From a virus: 64,000 bases of DNA. The stretch covers positions 35,867-99,866 of the IMG/VR virus record IMGVR_UViG_3300035670_000086; one strand, given 5' to 3'. The notes beneath the pieces were generated by a model. The model did not search any database, was not told the origin of the DNA, and worked only from the letters and a program-made list of their open reading frames with translations. The position numbers and the translations under genes were made by a program. Below are positions 1 to 9,354 of the stretch, piece after piece (the stretch's first letter is position 1; the number at the start of each line of letters is the position of its first letter).

Positions 1-1844
1 CCCATCTTAACATCATCTCCTTTATTTTTAATTACTTTTACCCCAACAGCTACAGCATGTGTAATTTTTTCATTCCTTAATCGTTTACCTCCTAAATAAA
101 ATTGTTCAATAGTTTTTGGTGATAAAATCAAATCATTTATTACTTTTTGTGGAATACCGTCTCGTATTAATGATTCTCGTAAGGTATTTTCATTATCATA
201 TAATTCAATTATATCTGGTTTTTTTCCATTTATCAATTTTTCTCCTACCCCAAATGCATCTGTAGGATGTCTTAACTCAATGTATGTTTTTTGTGTTAGT
301 TTTAATCCTGTCAAAACTATGCTATCTATCATATTTTTAAGATCAGTTTCTGACCACCCACCACTGTTAGCAACAGCATAAGATTTTAATTCCTCTAAAT
401 ACATGTATGCTTCTTGAGATATGGCTACATTTCCTACTCCATCTCTAAGTAAAGTTTTTGTTATATCAGACAATGTATCTGAAGAAAATTGATTTTTTAT
501 GATATTTACTTTTAGTAATAATTTACTATATAAAGCCTTTTTATCTTGTTCTGTTTTTGCTGCTCTTATTTGAGCAAATATAGGGATTGTAACCTCAACA
601 ACTTTTTCAGCAAATGTTCCTATTTTGTTATTTAGTTGACTGTCTGCTTTTCCTTCACCCGCGAGTAATTTTGATAGTGAACCTTTAAAAGATGGTTTGT
701 GTTTTTCATACTCTTTCTTTAATTCTGGATTTGATTCCCTTTCAATTAATTGAAGGTATGTTTTTGCTAACACTGTAAGTGGGTGATTGTCTTGTAAAGC
801 ACCTAAAATTAAACCTCTGCTACTTCCTGAAGTAGGAATTATTCTAAGGTTATTTCCAGTATCATCAAATTGAAGATGGTTCAAATATATGCGATCATTT
901 GAATCAATTGGTTTTCCATCTGAAAGACTTTTTATAGCTCTTACAAGAGCTGATATAGATTTAGCAGCCTCTTCTCTTAAGTGTTTATCTACTTGTTGTG
1001 GTTTTTTTTCAGCAGAGGTTATTGAGAATGTTGTAGATGTATTGTCTATTTTTATAAAGTATGCAGGATGTGCTAATTTAGTAAGTATTGACTGAGGACG
1101 ACCACCCCCTTTACTAATACCAATCATTAAATCAACTATATTTCCATTATTTAAATTATTAAAAGTATCTATTAATTGTCTTATTTGTTGAATCTCTAAG
1201 TTTGTTTGGTTTTTAGATTCTTCATCTTCTATACTCTCTGCTGCTTTTTGTTTTTCTGCTATAATTGATTCCCACAAATCTTTAAATGCACTTGAAGCAA
1301 AAATATTCATTGCAGTTGAAGTAGTATCATTTACAATCTTAAATATATCTCTGTCATGCTCAGATTTAAATTTTTCCAATGCTAATGCTTCTATTTGTTG
1401 CTGTCTTCTAATTAAAGATTCTTGATTCATTACTTCCGCTCGTGATGCTGCTTTTTCTGCTTCTGTTCTTCCGGCTACTACTCCTTCTTGGCCTTTTGAC
1501 TGATCTTGTCCCCCGGAAGATAATAACCTTACAAAATCATAATAATTTTGTGTAGCAATATTACCTCCACCTCCTATAGGCATAGCTCTACCTTTGCTAC
1601 TAGGAAAACCATCAAATACAGGTTTACCTGCTGAGTTTCCTTCCTTAGCTATCCAAACAATACTGTCAGGAATTTGAGATACAGGAATTTTATTATTTGG
1701 AGAAGGTGCACCTGATGCAGCCTCGGCACTTTTTATATATTGATCTGCTAATGCTTTAGCTTGTGGATCTAATACCACTTCTTTTTTTTCATCTATTTTA
1801 TTTGCACTGTAATATGCTGATATTAATTCTTTTAAGTAATCCAT
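1..1844 (-). CDS. Unknown large protein, 3' end outside window
   Basis: An open frame of 614 codons runs leftward from ATG 1844 and leaves the window, so the C-terminus is missing. It begins MDYLKELISAYYSANK. I recognise no family. Residues about 130-240 are rich in charged and Gln residues (EAEKAASRAEV, LIRRQQQIEALALEKF) and look helical; no signal peptide or clear membrane segment is visible. Codon use and A/T richness match the neighbouring phage genes. It follows the tail tube gene, where T4 has the portal gene, but it does not resemble a portal and the portal lies elsewhere in this window. A hairpin separates it from the tail tube gene, so it may be transcribed separately. A virion or morphogenesis role is inferred from location only. 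Confidence 0.8.
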   Translation of the reverse strand, partial: MDYLKELISAYYSANKIDEKKEVVLDPQAKALADQYIKSAEAASGAPSPNNKIPVSQIPDSIVWIAKEGNSAGKPVFDGFPSSKGRAMPIGGGGNIATQNYYDFVRLLSSGGQDQSKGQEGVVAGRTEAEKAASRAEVMNQESLIRRQQQIEALALEKFKSEHDRDIFKIVNDTTSTAMNIFASSAFKDLWESIIAEKQKAAESIEDEESKNQTNLEIQQIRQLIDTFNNLNNGNIVDLMIGISKGGGRPQSILTKLAHPAYFIKIDNTSTTFSITSAEKKPQQVDKHLREEAAKSISALVRAIKSLSDGKPIDSNDRIYLNHLQFDDTGNNLRIIPTSGSSRGLILGALQDNHPLTVLAKTYLQLIERESNPELKKEYEKHKPSFKGSLSKLLAGEGKADSQLNNKIGTFAEKVVEVTIPIFAQIRAAKTEQDKKALYSKLLLKVNIIKNQFSSDTLSDITKTLLRDGVGNVAISQEAYMYLEELKSYAVANSGGWSETDLKNMIDSIVLTGLKLTQKTYIELRHPTDAFGVGEKLINGKKPDIIELYDNENTLRESLIRDGIPQKVINDLILSPKTIEQFYLGGKRLRNEKITHAVAVGVKVIKNKGDDVKM

Positions 1845-1881
1845 ATAATGAGAAACCCACCCAGCCTGAACTGGATGGGTT
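1845..1881 (-). terminator. Hairpin after tail tube gene
   Basis: In the minus-strand RNA an 11-bp stem (AACCCAUCCAG paired with CUGGGUGGGUU, one U-G wobble) encloses a 6-base loop, followed by UUUCUCAUUAUA. It sits 24 bases after the tail tube stop and directly before the next start codon. The U tract is poor, so termination may be partial. Confidence 0.5.
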
Positions 1882-1904
1882 ACCTTTCTGTATCTAATTA
1901 TAGA

Positions 1905-2501
1905 TCAAGTATTTGTGTTGGCATTCTGAACAATGAAATCGTAACGGAAAGTTGCTTCGATTGTATGGAACTCGTTAGTTGAGTAGTTAAACTCAGCTTG
2001 CTTCCAAGACTTAGGATACACACCGTAAAGCCGTGTGAATGACATTGGCTTACCCTTGTTATCCAACTGAACTATGTCTGCAACTGTTTTAAAGTTGCCG
2101 ACTACACCACCGGGGGTAACTTGTCTACCATTTTCAAACTCTCCTGTAACTGGATTGTAAATAGTTTTTATCCAGTCAAACAATAGAGAACTCATCTTAG
2201 TTTTGTACAAGTTATCAAACTGTACAGTTAGTTCTTCTGGGCTTGCTTTGCCGGGGTAGAAGACTTTATCGTTTACACGATGGACTTCTATATCTTCTAC
2301 AGTGTAACCAGTCTGGCTTACTGACTTAGCAGCCAAGGTCAAAGGACGATCAACGCCATTGGCAGCAGCAACGGGAACATTGTAGAATGTGATTTCCCAT
2401 TGATATGCACGCACGGAATCGAGATCCTGTGACACCATAGGGAGTTTCTTTCCCTGAAGGTTACGATTCTGAGATGTAACGAATAGTGGATTATATGGCA
2501 T
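1905..2501 (-). CDS. 19: Tail tube protein (gp19-like)
   Basis: 198 residues. It forms the inner tail tube through which DNA passes. It belongs to the gp19 tube family by its length, by the opening MPYNPLFVTSQNRNLQG and the core W-E-I-T-F-Y-N-V, by the mid-protein V-Q-F-D-N-L-Y-K-T-K-M-S-S-L-L-F-D-W segment, and by the C-terminal F-R-Y-D-F motif typical of T4-like tubes. T4 gp19 is 163 residues, so this is slightly longer. It lies 12 bases after the sheath gene, the usual sheath-tube order, and AAAGG before ATG 2501 is a suitable ribosome binding site. A hairpin follows the stop. Confidence 0.9.
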   Translation of the reverse strand: MPYNPLFVTSQNRNLQGKKLPMVSQDLDSVRAYQWEITFYNVPVAAANGVDRPLTLAAKSVSQTGYTVEDIEVHRVNDKVFYPGKASPEELTVQFDNLYKTKMSSLLFDWIKTIYNPVTGEFENGRQVTPGGVVGNFKTVADIVQLDNKGKPMSFTRLYGVYPKSWKQAEFNYSTNEFHTIEATFRYDFIVQNANTNT

Positions 2502-2513
2502 AGTCTATACCTT

Positions 2514-4595
2514 TCAGCTTCCTAGCTTGGCTGATTGATTAGTAACATTGATTTCGAATACAATGATTTCTGCGGTCTTGGTTGGCTTGAGTAAAATCTT
2601 GCACCAAAGTTCGTTGCGATCCACTCTAGCAGGAGTGTTAGTTGTTTCATCGCAAACCACCTTGTACTCTGTGATACCCCGTCTTCTACGAATATCGTCA
2701 AGGAGAGGATCTACCACACCAACAATATTTTCCCATGTTATTGGGTCGTTAGGTTCAAACACAAACGATTGAGTGCTTGCGAGTAGAACTTTGCGTAGGT
2801 AGATCATTAGTCTACGAACATTGATTCTATCCAAGGCACTTGGATTACGCTGTGCTGTGCGTTGACCAAAGATTGTGATACCTCTTTGTGGGAACTCAAC
2901 TACAGGGTTAATAACATTGCCACCACTGTAGAGAGAATCACGGTCCCCTTGGTTTAGTACAACATCTACATCTATCGGCTTGGTCAATCTACCTCTCTGG
3001 AATCCAGCAGGAGCAAACCAAGGATCTGCGATTGAGTCAGTGTAGCACATCTGGCGTGCGGCAAAGATGGTTGGGTCGTACCAACGGTCGATGCCATCAA
3101 AGACACTGTATACCTTTACCCAAGGCCAGAACACTGCTGCGTAGCTGCTATTGAGAGAAGCGGTTCTTGTTTCGCTTCTTCCATTTGTCCAATCTATGGC
3201 CTCTTGAACAGAGTCAACTGATCCATAAGGAGGAGCAACTAGTGCAATAAAGTTTTGAGTTTGTTCGGCTAAGGTAACCAAAGCATTCTGTAGACTTTGG
3301 TTATTCATGCCGGGGGTCAAAGCTATTGAGATGTTTAAAGTATCATCGTCTAGAGCGTAGATACCTGTTTTTGGTGTTTGAGTAGGATCGCCAATTAGAG
3401 CTAGAGCGTTGGTATCATCATCTGTGCTTGTGCCGTTAGTACCACTTCTTAGTGAGTAAGTACCTTCGATTGGCTTAACGAACATTCTAGCTGTGGCTGT
3501 TCCTGTGCCACCTTGTCCTGTACCAGTAATTCCAGTAACACCTAGGTCACTCAAAGGATCAGTGAATGCTCCTATTGGGGTAGCAGTGAAATCGGTCAAT
3601 GCTGCTCCAGAGGTCAAGTATCCAAGGATCACTTCTGATGTTGTGTTTTCTGCACCAGTGTTTATAATTTCTTCTACGAATGTATACTGGTTAACTAGAT
3701 CCCCCTTGAAGGTTTCTAGTGCAGCACCATCTTCGTTTAGTTGGAAGACTACTTTTTCACCACCGAGGCTATTAATTTCAAAAGAGTTTCCGATTGTGTT
3801 GCCATCTGAATCGGTGCTCAAGTTGTAGCCAGTTCCGGGGTATAGGGTTTCTACATAGTAAGCAACGCCGTTAGCACCACTAGCGAAGGTAGTTCCTATT
3901 ACAGTTAGTGATGAAGCTGCTGTGGCTGATGCTGTACCTGAGAAGTTTATGGCTTTTAGAGCGGATACACCATTGGTGAATGCCGCATCTGAATAGGCTG
4001 ATACTGATAAAGATGCACCTGAACCAGCCCAAGAACCAACAAGGTATCCAGTGGTTACATCTGAATCAGAGTAGAATATGCCAACCTTGTCATTATCTAA
4101 ACTTCCACCAATTACTGTCTTTAGAGCCAAGGCTTGACCACCTGATGCGGTAGTCTCTACTTGTCCTGATGGAACAGCAAACTGCTTAGTTACTAGATAC
4201 TGATTAACTCCCGTATTATCCGTTACATCTACCTTTAAATAAAGATTAGCTGATACGCCGAGTCCGCTTGCTACAAATTGAACCGCTGGGCAAGCACCGA
4301 TTGGAACTAGTGCAGAAGCCTCGGCAGCAGTTTGTGTAACTCCACGGACGAAATAAATTTTATTTGTAGCTTCTAAAATTTCGATAGCCCCTTCCAAGGC
4401 TTGGCCGGGGATGGACTCACTAGGCTTACCGAAAGTATTTATTAGCTGTTGAGGAGAAGTTATTAGGGTAGCCTCATCTACGGGACCCTTGGAAGCAAAT
4501 CCAACGATACCGACAATAGACGAATCTACCGTAGCTGCGTACTCGCTAATGTCCTTCTCTATTACATAAACGCCGGGAGATACAATATTAGCCAT
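2514..4595 (-). CDS. 18: Tail sheath protein (gp18-like)
   Basis: 693 residues, close to T4 gp18 (659). It is the contractile sheath subunit. The N-terminus MANIVSPGVYVIEKDISEYA is the signature of contractile sheaths, followed by G-I-V-G-F-A-S-K-G-P-V-D-E. The C-terminal third has the conserved core around W-P-W-V-K-V-Y, RGLYNPVVEFPQ-like and D-R-I-N-V-R-R-L-M-I-Y-L-R-K, with the final strand L-L-K-P-T-K-T-A-E-I-I-V-F. Residues about 170-420 are rich in Ser, Gly and Thr and probably form the variable surface domain. The start is supported by AAGGAT six bases upstream of ATG 4595. Confidence 0.95.
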   Translation of the reverse strand: MANIVSPGVYVIEKDISEYAATVDSSIVGIVGFASKGPVDEATLITSPQQLINTFGKPSESIPGQALEGAIEILEATNKIYFVRGVTQTAAEASALVPIGACPAVQFVASGLGVSANLYLKVDVTDNTGVNQYLVTKQFAVPSGQVETTASGGQALALKTVIGGSLDNDKVGIFYSDSDVTTGYLVGSWAGSGASLSVSAYSDAAFTNGVSALKAINFSGTASATAASSLTVIGTTFASGANGVAYYVETLYPGTGYNLSTDSDGNTIGNSFEINSLGGEKVVFQLNEDGAALETFKGDLVNQYTFVEEIINTGAENTTSEVILGYLTSGAALTDFTATPIGAFTDPLSDLGVTGITGTGQGGTGTATARMFVKPIEGTYSLRSGTNGTSTDDDTNALALIGDPTQTPKTGIYALDDDTLNISIALTPGMNNQSLQNALVTLAEQTQNFIALVAPPYGSVDSVQEAIDWTNGRSETRTASLNSSYAAVFWPWVKVYSVFDGIDRWYDPTIFAARQMCYTDSIADPWFAPAGFQRGRLTKPIDVDVVLNQGDRDSLYSGGNVINPVVEFPQRGITIFGQRTAQRNPSALDRINVRRLMIYLRKVLLASTQSFVFEPNDPITWENIVGVVDPLLDDIRRRRGITEYKVVCDETTNTPARVDRNELWCKILLKPTKTAEIIVFEINVTNQSAKLGS

Positions 4596-4606
4596 AAATT
4601 AAATCC

Positions 4607-4786
4607 TTATCTATAGTCAGAGACTTTAACCATTCTTCGTCTCTGTAAGTTTTTAATCATTTTACTTAAATAAGACGCTGGGACCACAACGCTCTGTCGT
4701 GGTTCTAAACGGTACATCTTGTTACCTTCTGGGGTGACTAGACATACCTGAAGTGCTTGTAGACATTCGTTTATTATCTGTTTCAT
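4607..4786 (-). CDS. Small 59-residue conserved-type phage protein
   Basis: A 59-residue frame begins MKQIINECLQALQVCLVTPE and ends M-V-K-V-S-D-Y-R, with its stop 11 bases before the sheath ATG. The centre (RLEPRQSVVVPASYLSKMIKNL) has the pattern strand, then 'P-x-Q-S-V-x-V-P', then helix, seen in many tiny phage structural proteins of unknown function. It fills the only gap between the 1506-residue protein and the sheath and shares their strand, so it is likely a real late gene. Role unknown. Confidence 0.65.
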   Translation of the reverse strand: MKQIINECLQALQVCLVTPEGNKMYRLEPRQSVVVPASYLSKMIKNLQRRRMVKVSDYR

Positions 4787-4833
4787 AGCTATAAGTATTT
4801 AGTATTGGCTATAATATAATTTTAGAATAATTT

Positions 4834-7800
4834 TTAAGTATTATTACCATTTAACTTTAATGCGTATTGAATGTACGCTATCAACGGAGCAACATAGAAT
4901 AAACCAGCAGGATTATTTTCTCCCATAGGAACAGTTCTTGCTTTATTTAAAGCGTAAGTCATGGATGTAAGATAATCTGCTGTTGACCACGCTGGATCTA
5001 AAACATTTGATATTGTATTATAATTAGAATTAAACCAAGCTGATTTATTTAAAAATTCATTGGATGAAGTTAGATTAGATAAGTTATCTCCAGCAGCAAT
5101 GATAGCACCTATTGCTATTGTTGAATGCCCATCCGTATTTCTTGCAAATCCAGATCTTGAAGGGAATTTGTTAAAATCACCTCCAGAGAATCCACTAGCA
5201 GGATTACCTATAGTAAAGTTACCTTTTCCGTAAATATCTGTTCCCCTCTTCCATGCTGGATAATGCCAAGAGTTTGTATTGCATACTAAAAACTCTGGGG
5301 GAGCAGCTATAGTTTTATTTGGATCCACAGAACTTAATGGATTTCCATTAATAGTAAAACTAGTTAAAACATTACCATAAGCTCCGGGATTTCTCCCTAG
5401 TATACTAAGTAATGTTCCACCAGAGTACTGAGACAATAATGTTGGAAGCTCAGGCATTTCAGCACAGCCAGAGAAATTATGAAATGCTGAATCTAGGAAC
5501 AGTGTTCGAGCAACTGAACTACAAGCATTATTTAATCCTGATGATATTACCGGATCAAATTCTTTAACTGATTTAACTAAGCATCGGAACAAGTAAACTT
5601 GATAATGCGATTGCATTACCGTAACCCAATAAGAACTAGCACTATAGATGCCACCCTGCAAATATAAATTTGGTTGACCAGCCTGTGTTAATGTTGGATA
5701 ATTTGAGTCTGGTGCTGGTTCCCAACTTACTTGCCCATCATTAGTACCTAAGGCATATGCTTTTCCTGACGGATTGTATAACCAATATCCTTTAGATGGA
5801 TTAGTAGGTATAGAACTAAAAGTATTTCCTGCTGCCAAAATTTGTTCTATATCTTGTGGATTTGGTGATGCTCCTGTTTGTTTACTTAAATGAAGACCCC
5901 CAATTAATCCATTTTGCGGTATGTAAGAATAATTTAAAGCACTTGCTGCATATTCAAATAATACTTGATTTTGATTTCTCCAATTGTTAGAAGCTATTTG
6001 ATAATACATGGCAGGACCACCGATACCAAACGCCAAGAATCTGACATTTGAAAATTGTCCTAATGCACCGTTTCCTCGACCACTTGGATTATCACGCAAA
6101 ACAGAGTAAAAATTTGTTAATGAATAATTTGTAGAATATGCGTTACCTCCACCAAGATTAGTGGGAATAGATAAAACTACAGAGCTTGGATATGGATTCA
6201 TTAGAATTGAATAGAATCCAGCGATAGATTCAAATTCTTCTTTCCACATCTCATCATTAGTTAAAGTTGTGATAGCATGCATTAAAGGGAACACACGACT
6301 TGAGTGTTCTGGGGATGCTGGTCTATATCCAGCTATATTCGTCCCATCAAAAATAGTCGCTCCATTAAAAGGCATACTAAAATAAGAATATTTACACGCA
6401 TTAACAAGGTTGTAGTTTAACAATTCTCCATAAATAATATTACCTTGAGAATTTGTTGATGGATTATCTTTTAGTTTTACAATATTGGAGAGATTAGAGT
6501 CTTCATAGGGTTCACATAGTTTTGAGTTTGATTTTTTTGATCCATAAATTTTTGGGAACAAGAATGGCTTACCATTATTTTCTATTACTCGACATCCCGG
6601 ATAACCACCGTACCCCCATTCATAAATAGTTGTTGGTGTTGTGGTTGTAGATGTAATTCCATAATGAGTCATTACCTGACCAGCAGAAATAGGAACACCG
6701 GAAAAATCAAAAATACCGTAGTACCTATCTGTAATAAAATGAGATTCTGCATTTAATAATCTCAAATAATTATTACTCAAAAACATACCTTTATACAAGT
6801 GAACAAGAGCTAATCCTCCGATATCTAGATTTCTAGACCCCATAACTGTATGAGGAGTTTTTACTCTGTACATCCAATTATATTCTGAATTATTAACATC
6901 TGTTCCTTGGTAATAAGCTGGGCTTGTTGGTGTGTATGCGTAAAAATTATGAAAATTTGTTCCTCTGGTCCCTATAGATCCATAATTACCTCCGGGATTT
7001 GCATTAGAGGGTTGTTCATATCTGCACAAACCATACTTAGTATTTTCTTCAAAATACTTATATAAATTATCACTAATTATGTTATATCCAGCCATACCAT
7101 CAACATTAGTGAATAATTTATAAGGACCATTATCAAAATAATCACCTACTTGATTTCCAAAGTGAGTATCGTTAAAACTTTTTTGCCCAACGAAATCATC
7201 ATTTATCAAAGGAGCTAAATCTTTGGTAGGACCCCACTTTGGAATTGTCCACCAAGTTCTTTTTCTATTTGGGAAGGCAACATCACCAAACTGTCCCATC
7301 TCCTTTGCATAAGAATAAGTAACATAAGAATTATCTACTGGGAACAATCTAAATCGTCTATGGAATTTTTTTACTTTTCCAATACCGTGAATATTAAACC
7401 CTAAAACTTTTTGTTCTGCTGTTAACTCTTCATCAGTATCGCTAGGGAAATATCCTTCTTTTCCTTGAGTTCTAATAATCCATTCAGGAATACTTTCAAA
7501 GTTATTAACTAAACCATATCTATTAACATCCCCATAGACATTACCCCAGTCTACATTTGAAAATCTTTCTAGTTCTGAAACGGCACTGACTCCAGAAGAA
7601 ACTTCAAACCACAAATCAGAGTAATAGAAATTACCTAAAACTTGATTTTCATTTTGTAGGACTGTGCCGATCCCTTTGCCTGCATCAATTCCTCTGTAAT
7701 CGTAGTTGCCGTTACTAATCTTAAAGTCTAATCCTACAATAGGGTCATCTTTTTTTATTGTTAAATATACATGCAAGCCTAAGGCGAATGGCTTTTTCTC

Positions 7801-9354
7801 ATCTGTAGGTGATGTAGTTGCCCAAGACTGTGGAAGCATTCTGGTGTAGAATCTATACACTCTTTTGTATGGACCGTCTTTTAAAATGCTAGAGACTGTT
7901 GCCGCTCCAGACCAAATGTTTCCTTGATATTGATATCCCGATAAATCTTTTACATAAAAGTATAGATTGTTTTGTATGTATGCTGGAATACTAAGCGTTG
8001 TTGCTGGTAAGGAATCGCTGGTGCTATATATGTCATAATATTGATATGACCCTGCCGCAGAAACTATTGTTGTTGGGAATACCACTTCTACAGTTTCTGC
8101 ACCTCCAGAAGCATCTCGAACAGTTTCGTGTGTTTGTGCAACAAAACCACTAGCAGAAATAGAATTAGTTCCAGCACCAGAAACTAACCATTTGTTATGA
8201 GAACCCCAAATTGAAGCGTTGAAATCACCGGAACTCAAAGGCATAACAGTATGAATTACAGTGCTTGCTCCTAGGACTGCACCGGATGGGACTACCCAAG
8301 CAATTTGACCCAAATAATCTGATGTTGGGTCTGGAGTTCCTTTAGGGATTGATGCCTCATAATAAACTCTAGTTTGCACAGTATTATAATTTGTGCTACT
8401 AGGTTGAGCGGACACTACTAGTAATCCAGTTCCAATTTCTGCGACTGAAATATTTCCTGATAATTGTCCATTTTGGGGGTTTATTTCAAAGGTTGTTCCT
8501 GTGGTCACAAGGCCAAAACTTCCACGCCTGAATGCGTTAGTCGGAGAAATAATTGGATTTAATGTTTCAATAGGTAATCCTAATTCTACTAACCACGGAT
8601 TTGCAGCAGTTGTGCCGTAAGATAATGTAGGTACAGGATCTGAACTTCCTCCATTCCCTCGTTGAGTTGTAGGAGCATCAATACCTGTTTCACCACTAGA
8701 AAGACTTTGCCAAGTTTCAAGTGATCCAAGATTAGTTACTTGAATTGTCCAAGTAAATTTTATAGAAAAATCTTTTGTCTTTTCAATCGGTACGAATTGT
8801 TTGTATGCTACAAGGACAGACTCTTTTGTACCTGTAGTGCCAACATTATCGGAAAATAAACCTACCTCTCGAACAGTTAAACCATTTGCTGTTTTCTTAT
8901 CTATGTTTAAAGTAACAACTACAGATGAATCATTTTTAACAGTGACTTGACTATCAGCAATTGTTATAAAAGAATTTAGTTCTTTAGAGTACTGTAAATT
9001 TTTTGATGATATAAATTCTTCTAAAGCAACTAAAGAATAGTGCTCAGAAACTCTAAAAGGCAATCCTGTGCCGTAAGCTGATTTATTTAGAGGAGAATTT
9101 AGTTTAAAGAAATTATATCTAAGTTCTGAGTTAGTATCAATTTTTTGATAATCAACGACACCTGTACCTAGTTGTGCATATCTTATAGAATAAGGATTTT
9201 TAGTTTGCCGAGATCCAGACAACAACATCGAGGTTATTGTAATGCCCATTCCTCGGGTAACAATATTATTATATTCCCCAACTTTCTCTACGAAATCTCC
9301 GTAGTCCTTATAAACCTCTAGTTTGCCTTGTACAGAATTTTTTAAATAACTCAT
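4834..9354 (-). CDS. Very large adhesin-like tail protein, possible polysaccharide-active domain
   Basis: 1506 residues. Residues 1-215 match the module that makes up the whole of the gene at 28013-28615: both begin with a G-x-x-E-x-x-K-x-Y segment, have N-x-I-V-x-x-G-M-G-x-x-x-x-x-L, and end in LVAYKQFVPIEKTKDFSIKF versus the equivalent LVAYKYFTPIEKSSDFALVF. Residues about 220-340 look like a linker plus an Ig-like fold (FEINPQNGQLSGNISV). From about 345 the protein is rich in Trp, Tyr and Gly with long strands, and the last 700 residues look like a helical toroid with aromatic motifs. That combination recalls exo-acting polysaccharide lyases (inference; no catalytic residue identified). It starts with ATGA overlap on the gp15-like gene. 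Likely a host-surface binding or depolymerising appendage. Confidence 0.75.
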   Translation of the reverse strand: MSYLKNSVQGKLEVYKDYGDFVEKVGEYNNIVTRGMGITITSMLLSGSRQTKNPYSIRYAQLGTGVVDYQKIDTNSELRYNFFKLNSPLNKSAYGTGLPFRVSEHYSLVALEEFISSKNLQYSKELNSFITIADSQVTVKNDSSVVVTLNIDKKTANGLTVREVGLFSDNVGTTGTKESVLVAYKQFVPIEKTKDFSIKFTWTIQVTNLGSLETWQSLSSGETGIDAPTTQRGNGGSSDPVPTLSYGTTAANPWLVELGLPIETLNPIISPTNAFRRGSFGLVTTGTTFEINPQNGQLSGNISVAEIGTGLLVVSAQPSSTNYNTVQTRVYYEASIPKGTPDPTSDYLGQIAWVVPSGAVLGASTVIHTVMPLSSGDFNASIWGSHNKWLVSGAGTNSISASGFVAQTHETVRDASGGAETVEVVFPTTIVSAAGSYQYYDIYSTSDSLPATTLSIPAYIQNNLYFYVKDLSGYQYQGNIWSGAATVSSILKDGPYKRVYRFYTRMLPQSWATTSPTDEKKPFALGLHVYLTIKKDDPIVGLDFKISNGNYDYRGIDAGKGIGTVLQNENQVLGNFYYSDLWFEVSSGVSAVSELERFSNVDWGNVYGDVNRYGLVNNFESIPEWIIRTQGKEGYFPSDTDEELTAEQKVLGFNIHGIGKVKKFHRRFRLFPVDNSYVTYSYAKEMGQFGDVAFPNRKRTWWTIPKWGPTKDLAPLINDDFVGQKSFNDTHFGNQVGDYFDNGPYKLFTNVDGMAGYNIISDNLYKYFEENTKYGLCRYEQPSNANPGGNYGSIGTRGTNFHNFYAYTPTSPAYYQGTDVNNSEYNWMYRVKTPHTVMGSRNLDIGGLALVHLYKGMFLSNNYLRLLNAESHFITDRYYGIFDFSGVPISAGQVMTHYGITSTTTTPTTIYEWGYGGYPGCRVIENNGKPFLFPKIYGSKKSNSKLCEPYEDSNLSNIVKLKDNPSTNSQGNIIYGELLNYNLVNACKYSYFSMPFNGATIFDGTNIAGYRPASPEHSSRVFPLMHAITTLTNDEMWKEEFESIAGFYSILMNPYPSSVVLSIPTNLGGGNAYSTNYSLTNFYSVLRDNPSGRGNGALGQFSNVRFLAFGIGGPAMYYQIASNNWRNQNQVLFEYAASALNYSYIPQNGLIGGLHLSKQTGASPNPQDIEQILAAGNTFSSIPTNPSKGYWLYNPSGKAYALGTNDGQVSWEPAPDSNYPTLTQAGQPNLYLQGGIYSASSYWVTVMQSHYQVYLFRCLVKSVKEFDPVISSGLNNACSSVARTLFLDSAFHNFSGCAEMPELPTLLSQYSGGTLLSILGRNPGAYGNVLTSFTINGNPLSSVDPNKTIAAPPEFLVCNTNSWHYPAWKRGTDIYGKGNFTIGNPASGFSGGDFNKFPSRSGFARNTDGHSTIAIGAIIAAGDNLSNLTSSNEFLNKSAWFNSNYNTISNVLDPAWSTADYLTSMTYALNKARTVPMGENNPAGLFYVAPLIAYIQYALKLNGNNT

